The notes under the pieces were generated by a model. It had not been told where the DNA came from. It saw nothing but the letters and a program-made list of their open reading frames with translations, and made no database searches. From the NCBI GenBank assembly GCA_937930275.1, contig CALGLM010000435.1, forward strand, positions 1 to 8,394: a stretch of DNA of 8,394 bases, written 5' to 3'. The position numbers were made by a program, and so were the translations under genes. This document shows, piece after piece, positions 5,293-8,394 of the stretch. Source of the stretch: an uncultured Ignavibacteria bacterium. GTDB taxonomy: Bacteria; Bacteroidota; Ignavibacteria; Ignavibacteriales; Melioribacteraceae. Numbering within the stretch: position 1 is the stretch's first letter; every line of letters starts with the position of its first letter.

Positions 5293-6363
5293 GTGAAAAA
5301 TAAAAACTTATTTATTGTATCGGTACTAATTATTTTTATCATACTTGTGTTATCAATTTTTCTACCTAAAGTAAATGATTCGGATAGCGCCGGAACGATA
5401 GGTAAGGTGGATAAATATCGAAATGCTAATACAGGTCAGGAAAAAGTACTTTTTAGAAATGAATTTTTAAAAGATACATCCGCACTACGCAATGTTATTA
5501 ATATGTTAAGCTTAAATGCAAATGTTTTACAAAAAATTCCTTCAGATTTTGAAAATTGGGAAAATTCTTTACAATCGATTTTGGATAAAGATAACAATTT
5601 GGCAATGCAGTTTAATCATCTAAATGAATTAAGCTTATTTCTAAAAAATAATCTTAGTATAATTGCTGCCACAAGAAATTTATTGATTAAATATTATAAG
5701 CAAGAAACAATTGATAAATCGATTGATGTAGAGAACAATTTGGTTCAGTTTAGTGATTTTATTAATAATTTATCAGAAAAGAGCAAAGTTCTTGATACAT
5801 TATTTATTAGTTTAAATGGATTGTTGGAAAAAGACAAATTGGCAAAAATTAACACAACCAAAGATGAAACCGAAAAGCTAAAAAATGTTAGAGAAAGAAT
5901 GCTTGGAACAATTGCGTTTTATGCAGTCAATTTCGGCGTACAATCAACATTAAATCTTGCATTAAATAGTAAAGTTTATAATGCTGTTGTATTAAATCAA
6001 ACTTTAAATAGTTATACAAATTTTTCTGCTCAAAACCAACAATTAAATTCATATGTGCCTGTTTCTGCCCAAAACAAATTAAATCTTGTTTTAAATTCAG
6101 ATTATTTTTATAACGGAATTGAAATAACAGCCAAAAATAATGAAATGAATGCAACCATTGCTAACAAACTTAGCGGAGTAGAATTAAGTAACATGCTGAA
6201 ATTAAAGGAATTAGGCATTATTGTTGTCTCTAATATGTATTATGTGGGTGTAAAAGATGACTCGCAGGTGGCAAAAGGAATTGAATTAGGTTTTGTTTAT
6301 CAAAACACTGCTCAATCTCTTGGAAAGATATTTTCGTTTCCGAGTCATTTGGCCGCTTTATAA
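5293..6363 (+). CDS. membrane-anchored/exported protein of unknown family, paralogue B
   Basis: This 356-residue protein is the tandem paralogue of the preceding gene. It starts with GTG, supported by GAGG at 5284-5287; the gap to paralogue A is 85 bp. A hand alignment shows 143 identities over the first 241 residues with no gap, including the hydrophobic segment 5-24, DSDSAGTIGKVDKYRN and SKVLDTLF.SLNG. The middle then diverges: B carries a short internal duplication (LNSY, three residues, SAQN, twice; about 238-262) where A has other sequence. The C-termini converge again on AQSL.KI..FP.HL. No Cys is present, unlike A. The family is unknown. The co-orientation and shared architecture suggest that the two products work together or replace each other, perhaps as a hetero-oligomer. 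Confidence 0.8.
   Translation: MKNKNLFIVSVLIIFIILVLSIFLPKVNDSDSAGTIGKVDKYRNANTGQEKVLFRNEFLKDTSALRNVINMLSLNANVLQKIPSDFENWENSLQSILDKDNNLAMQFNHLNELSLFLKNNLSIIAATRNLLIKYYKQETIDKSIDVENNLVQFSDFINNLSEKSKVLDTLFISLNGLLEKDKLAKINTTKDETEKLKNVRERMLGTIAFYAVNFGVQSTLNLALNSKVYNAVVLNQTLNSYTNFSAQNQQLNSYVPVSAQNKLNLVLNSDYFYNGIEITAKNNEMNATIANKLSGVELSNMLKLKELGIIVVSNMYYVGVKDDSQVAKGIELGFVYQNTAQSLGKIFSFPSHLAAL
6004..6078 (+). repeat. 13-residue tandem duplication inside paralogue B
   Basis: Two consecutive units, at 6004-6042 and 6043-6078, encode LNSYTNFSAQNQQ and LNSYVPVSAQNK. Residues LNSY and SAQN are identical in both units. The repeat lies at the border where paralogues A and B stop aligning, which fits a small insertion or duplication in B. 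Confidence 0.7.
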
Positions 6364-6415
6364 TTATTATATTGTGATCAGCAGAACATTTTAATAACTT
6401 TTTGGAGTGATTATT

Positions 6416-8394
6416 ATGAACTATAAATTAATTTTATATTGTGCATTATTGATTTTTATCTCATCTAATAATTACTCACAAATGTATAAACTTGAAACAA
6501 AAAATTCCGAAATTATTTATTTTGGGAAATCGTATGATTATTTAATTCCGCATGTGGCTGCCGCAACCGAAAGTGCTTATCGATTTCACCAAAAATATTG
6601 GAATTATTACACGGACCAAAAAGTTACAATACTGCTAAACGACTTTTCAGATGTGGGGAATGGCGGAACAATGACCATTCCTTATAATTTATTATTAATA
6701 GGAATTGCCCCTTTTGATTTCACTTTTGACGTTTTACCGGCAAATGAACGTTTTCAATGGTTAATGAATCATGAATTAACTCATCTCGTTATGGCTGATA
6801 AATCTGCAGGTTTGGATGCATTTTTTAGAAAAGTTTTTTTTGGAAAAATAGCTACAGATAATGAAAATCCTTTATCTATGTTTTATAGCTATTTATCTTC
6901 ACCCAGGTGGTACTCACCGCGTTGGTTTCATGAAGGAATAGCAGTATTTATGGAAACTTGGATGTCCGGTGGTTTAGGCAGAGTATTAGGCGGATATGAT
7001 GAAATGGTTTTTAGGTCAATGATTAAAGAAAATGCATATTTTTATAGACCAATCGGGTTGGAAACTGAAGGAACTACAGTTGATTTTCAGGTAGGTGTAA
7101 ATTCATATCTTTACGGTACTCGGTTTATATCGTATTTAAGTACTAAATATGGGATGGAAAAAGTTAGAGAATTTTATCGTAGAGATTCGTTAAGCGATAA
7201 GTTTTATGCTTCGCAATTTAACAAAGTATTTAAAAATGATATTGTTACAGTCTGGAATGAATGGATTGAATTTGAAAATGAATTTCAAAAAACAAACATC
7301 AAAAAGATTTCCGAGTATCCTTTAACAAAGCATAACGAATTTACCAAAGAAAATTTAGGATCTGTTTCGCGTTCATACTTAAATAAAACCGGCAGTGAAC
7401 TAATTTGTGCTATTAATAGACCGGGTGATTTAGCTTGCTTAATTGAAATGGATATAAATAACGGAACAATAAATAAAATTTCAGATGTTGAAAGTCCCGG
7501 ATTATATTATGTTACAAACTTTGCTTATGATAAGATAAATAATAGGGCATTTGTAACAACTCATAATCAAAATTGGAGAGGGTTAAAGATAGTTGACTTA
7601 AATACGGGTGAAGAAAAAACTTTATTTGATTATATACGAATTGCCGAATTGGTATATTCAGAAAAAGAAAAAGCAATTTACGGTATGCAAATTGTAAACG
7701 GAAGATCCGCAATAGTTAAATTAACCGGCGATTTTACAACTTTGCAACGGCTTTATTCAATACCCTATGGGTATAGTTATTTTGACATTGACATCTCGCC
7801 GAACGGTAAACTTCTTTCAGGTACTTTTGCCGATCAATCGGGGAATCAAAAATTAATGCTTTTTAATTTAGATTCATTAAATTATGGTAAGGTTGATACG
7901 ACTACGATTTATGAATTTGAAGAAAATAGTGCATCTAATTTCGTTTTTTGTGCTGACGGAGAAAATTTAATCGGCACTTCATATTATACGGGAGTATCTA
8001 ATGTATATCAAGTGAATATTAAAAGTAAAGAAGCAAAGTTATTAACAAATACTGATATAGGCTATTTTAGACCTGTTGAGATATCTAAAGACTCATTATT
8101 AGTTTTTGAATATAATGTAAAAGGACTTAAACCGGTAAAAATAAGGAAGGAACAAATTGAAAATGCAGCATCAATTGAATATTTGGGAATGAAAGCATTA
8201 GAAAAAAATCCGGAGTTATACAATTTTATTCCTGAACCGGCTTCAAATTTAAATAACGATGAATTAATTATCAGCGAAATCGATTACAATTCATTTCTTG
8301 AAACAGGATTTGAAAGTTATTATCCGATTGTGGAAGGGTATAAAGATTTTGTGGCATATGGTGTTAATATCAATTTATCGGATGATATACTAAT
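6416..8394 (+). CDS. secreted gluzincin zinc metallopeptidase with C-terminal beta-propeller (3' end missing)
   Basis: The ATG has GGAG eight bases upstream (6404-6407). The visible 659 codons continue past the window end. An N-terminal signal peptide, LYCALLIFISSNNYSQ-like, is predicted to be cleaved near residue 21. The peptidase domain (about 30-290) is a peptidase-MA-like gluzincin: zinc motif HELTH at 119-123 (ligands H119, H123; catalytic E120) and the later FHEGIAVFME (171-180), with E173 as the likely third ligand. Residues about 310-560 are a beta-propeller of TolB/WD40 type with repeated blade patterns such as FDIDISPNGKLL and NFVFCADGENLIG. The last stretch (about 600-659) resembles a linker before an outer-membrane beta-barrel, which would lie beyond the window. 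It is likely secreted or outer-membrane bound, 52 bp after paralogue B in the sigma operon. Substrate unknown. Confidence 0.85.
   Translation, partial: MNYKLILYCALLIFISSNNYSQMYKLETKNSEIIYFGKSYDYLIPHVAAATESAYRFHQKYWNYYTDQKVTILLNDFSDVGNGGTMTIPYNLLLIGIAPFDFTFDVLPANERFQWLMNHELTHLVMADKSAGLDAFFRKVFFGKIATDNENPLSMFYSYLSSPRWYSPRWFHEGIAVFMETWMSGGLGRVLGGYDEMVFRSMIKENAYFYRPIGLETEGTTVDFQVGVNSYLYGTRFISYLSTKYGMEKVREFYRRDSLSDKFYASQFNKVFKNDIVTVWNEWIEFENEFQKTNIKKISEYPLTKHNEFTKENLGSVSRSYLNKTGSELICAINRPGDLACLIEMDINNGTINKISDVESPGLYYVTNFAYDKINNRAFVTTHNQNWRGLKIVDLNTGEEKTLFDYIRIAELVYSEKEKAIYGMQIVNGRSAIVKLTGDFTTLQRLYSIPYGYSYFDIDISPNGKLLSGTFADQSGNQKLMLFNLDSLNYGKVDTTTIYEFEENSASNFVFCADGENLIGTSYYTGVSNVYQVNIKSKEAKLLTNTDIGYFRPVEISKDSLLVFEYNVKGLKPVKIRKEQIENAASIEYLGMKALEKNPELYNFIPEPASNLNNDELIISEIDYNSFLETGFESYYPIVEGYKDFVAYGVNINLSDDIL

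Noticed and set aside
5927..6154. Minus-strand open frame inside paralogue B
   Set aside because: It is antisense to a gene supported by its paralogue, and its Phe/Tyr/Gln-rich translation is typical of a shadow frame.
7512..7712. Minus-strand open frame inside the metallopeptidase gene
   Set aside because: It is antisense to the propeller coding region, with no start signal and no family features.
1..8394. CRISPR array, tRNA, rRNA or insertion sequence
   Set aside because: No regularly spaced repeats, cloverleaf-like sequence, rRNA segment or transposase was seen on either strand.

Overview
This AT-rich window (estimated roughly 30% G+C by eye) comes from a bacterium with compact, mostly short-spaced operons, visible Shine-Dalgarno sequences (GGAG, AAGG, GAGG) and AAA/TTA/ATT-heavy codon use. 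An exported gluzincin-peptidase/beta-propeller protein, an ECF sigma/anti-sigma pair and a HEPN-MNT pair suggest a low-GC member of the Bacteroidetes/Chlorobi/Ignavibacteria assemblage. Ignavibacteria is my best guess, because the clear Shine-Dalgarno sites argue against typical Bacteroidetes. This is inference from composition and gene content only.

Layout. (1) 1-723, plus strand: the possible tail of an upstream gene, an 86-codon orphan ORF that may be translationally coupled to it or may be a frameshift remnant, and a small multi-pass membrane protein. (2) 974-1623, minus strand: a HEPN/MNT two-gene module, toxin-antitoxin-like, read HEPN then nucleotidyltransferase with a 19-nt overlap. 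(3) About 1718-1840: an island richer in G+C than its surroundings. It can form three successive hairpins, the first of which buries a strong ribosome binding site in front of a nine-codon micro-ORF. No obvious target gene lies downstream. (4) 1871-2617, minus strand: an RsbW/SpoIIAB-like kinase followed by a STAS anti-sigma antagonist, i.e. the core of a partner-switching module. A candidate terminator overlaps the STAS stop codon. (5) 2804-8394, plus strand, divergent from the partner-switch genes: an ECF-type sigma factor, an overlapping single-pass membrane anti-sigma candidate, two tandem paralogous membrane-anchored/exported proteins of unknown family, and the start of a large secreted zinc-peptidase plus beta-propeller protein cut off by the window end.

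How the genes may work together. The sigma factor, its membrane anti-sigma candidate, the two paralogues and the metallopeptidase are co-oriented with short gaps and probably form one envelope-related regulon. The adjacent, divergent kinase/STAS pair could control the same or a different sigma factor; nothing in the sequence proves the connection. The most unusual items are the orphan structured element with its micro-ORF, the unrecognised paralogue pair inside an ECF operon, and a HEPN protein that lacks the usual RX4-6H motif.
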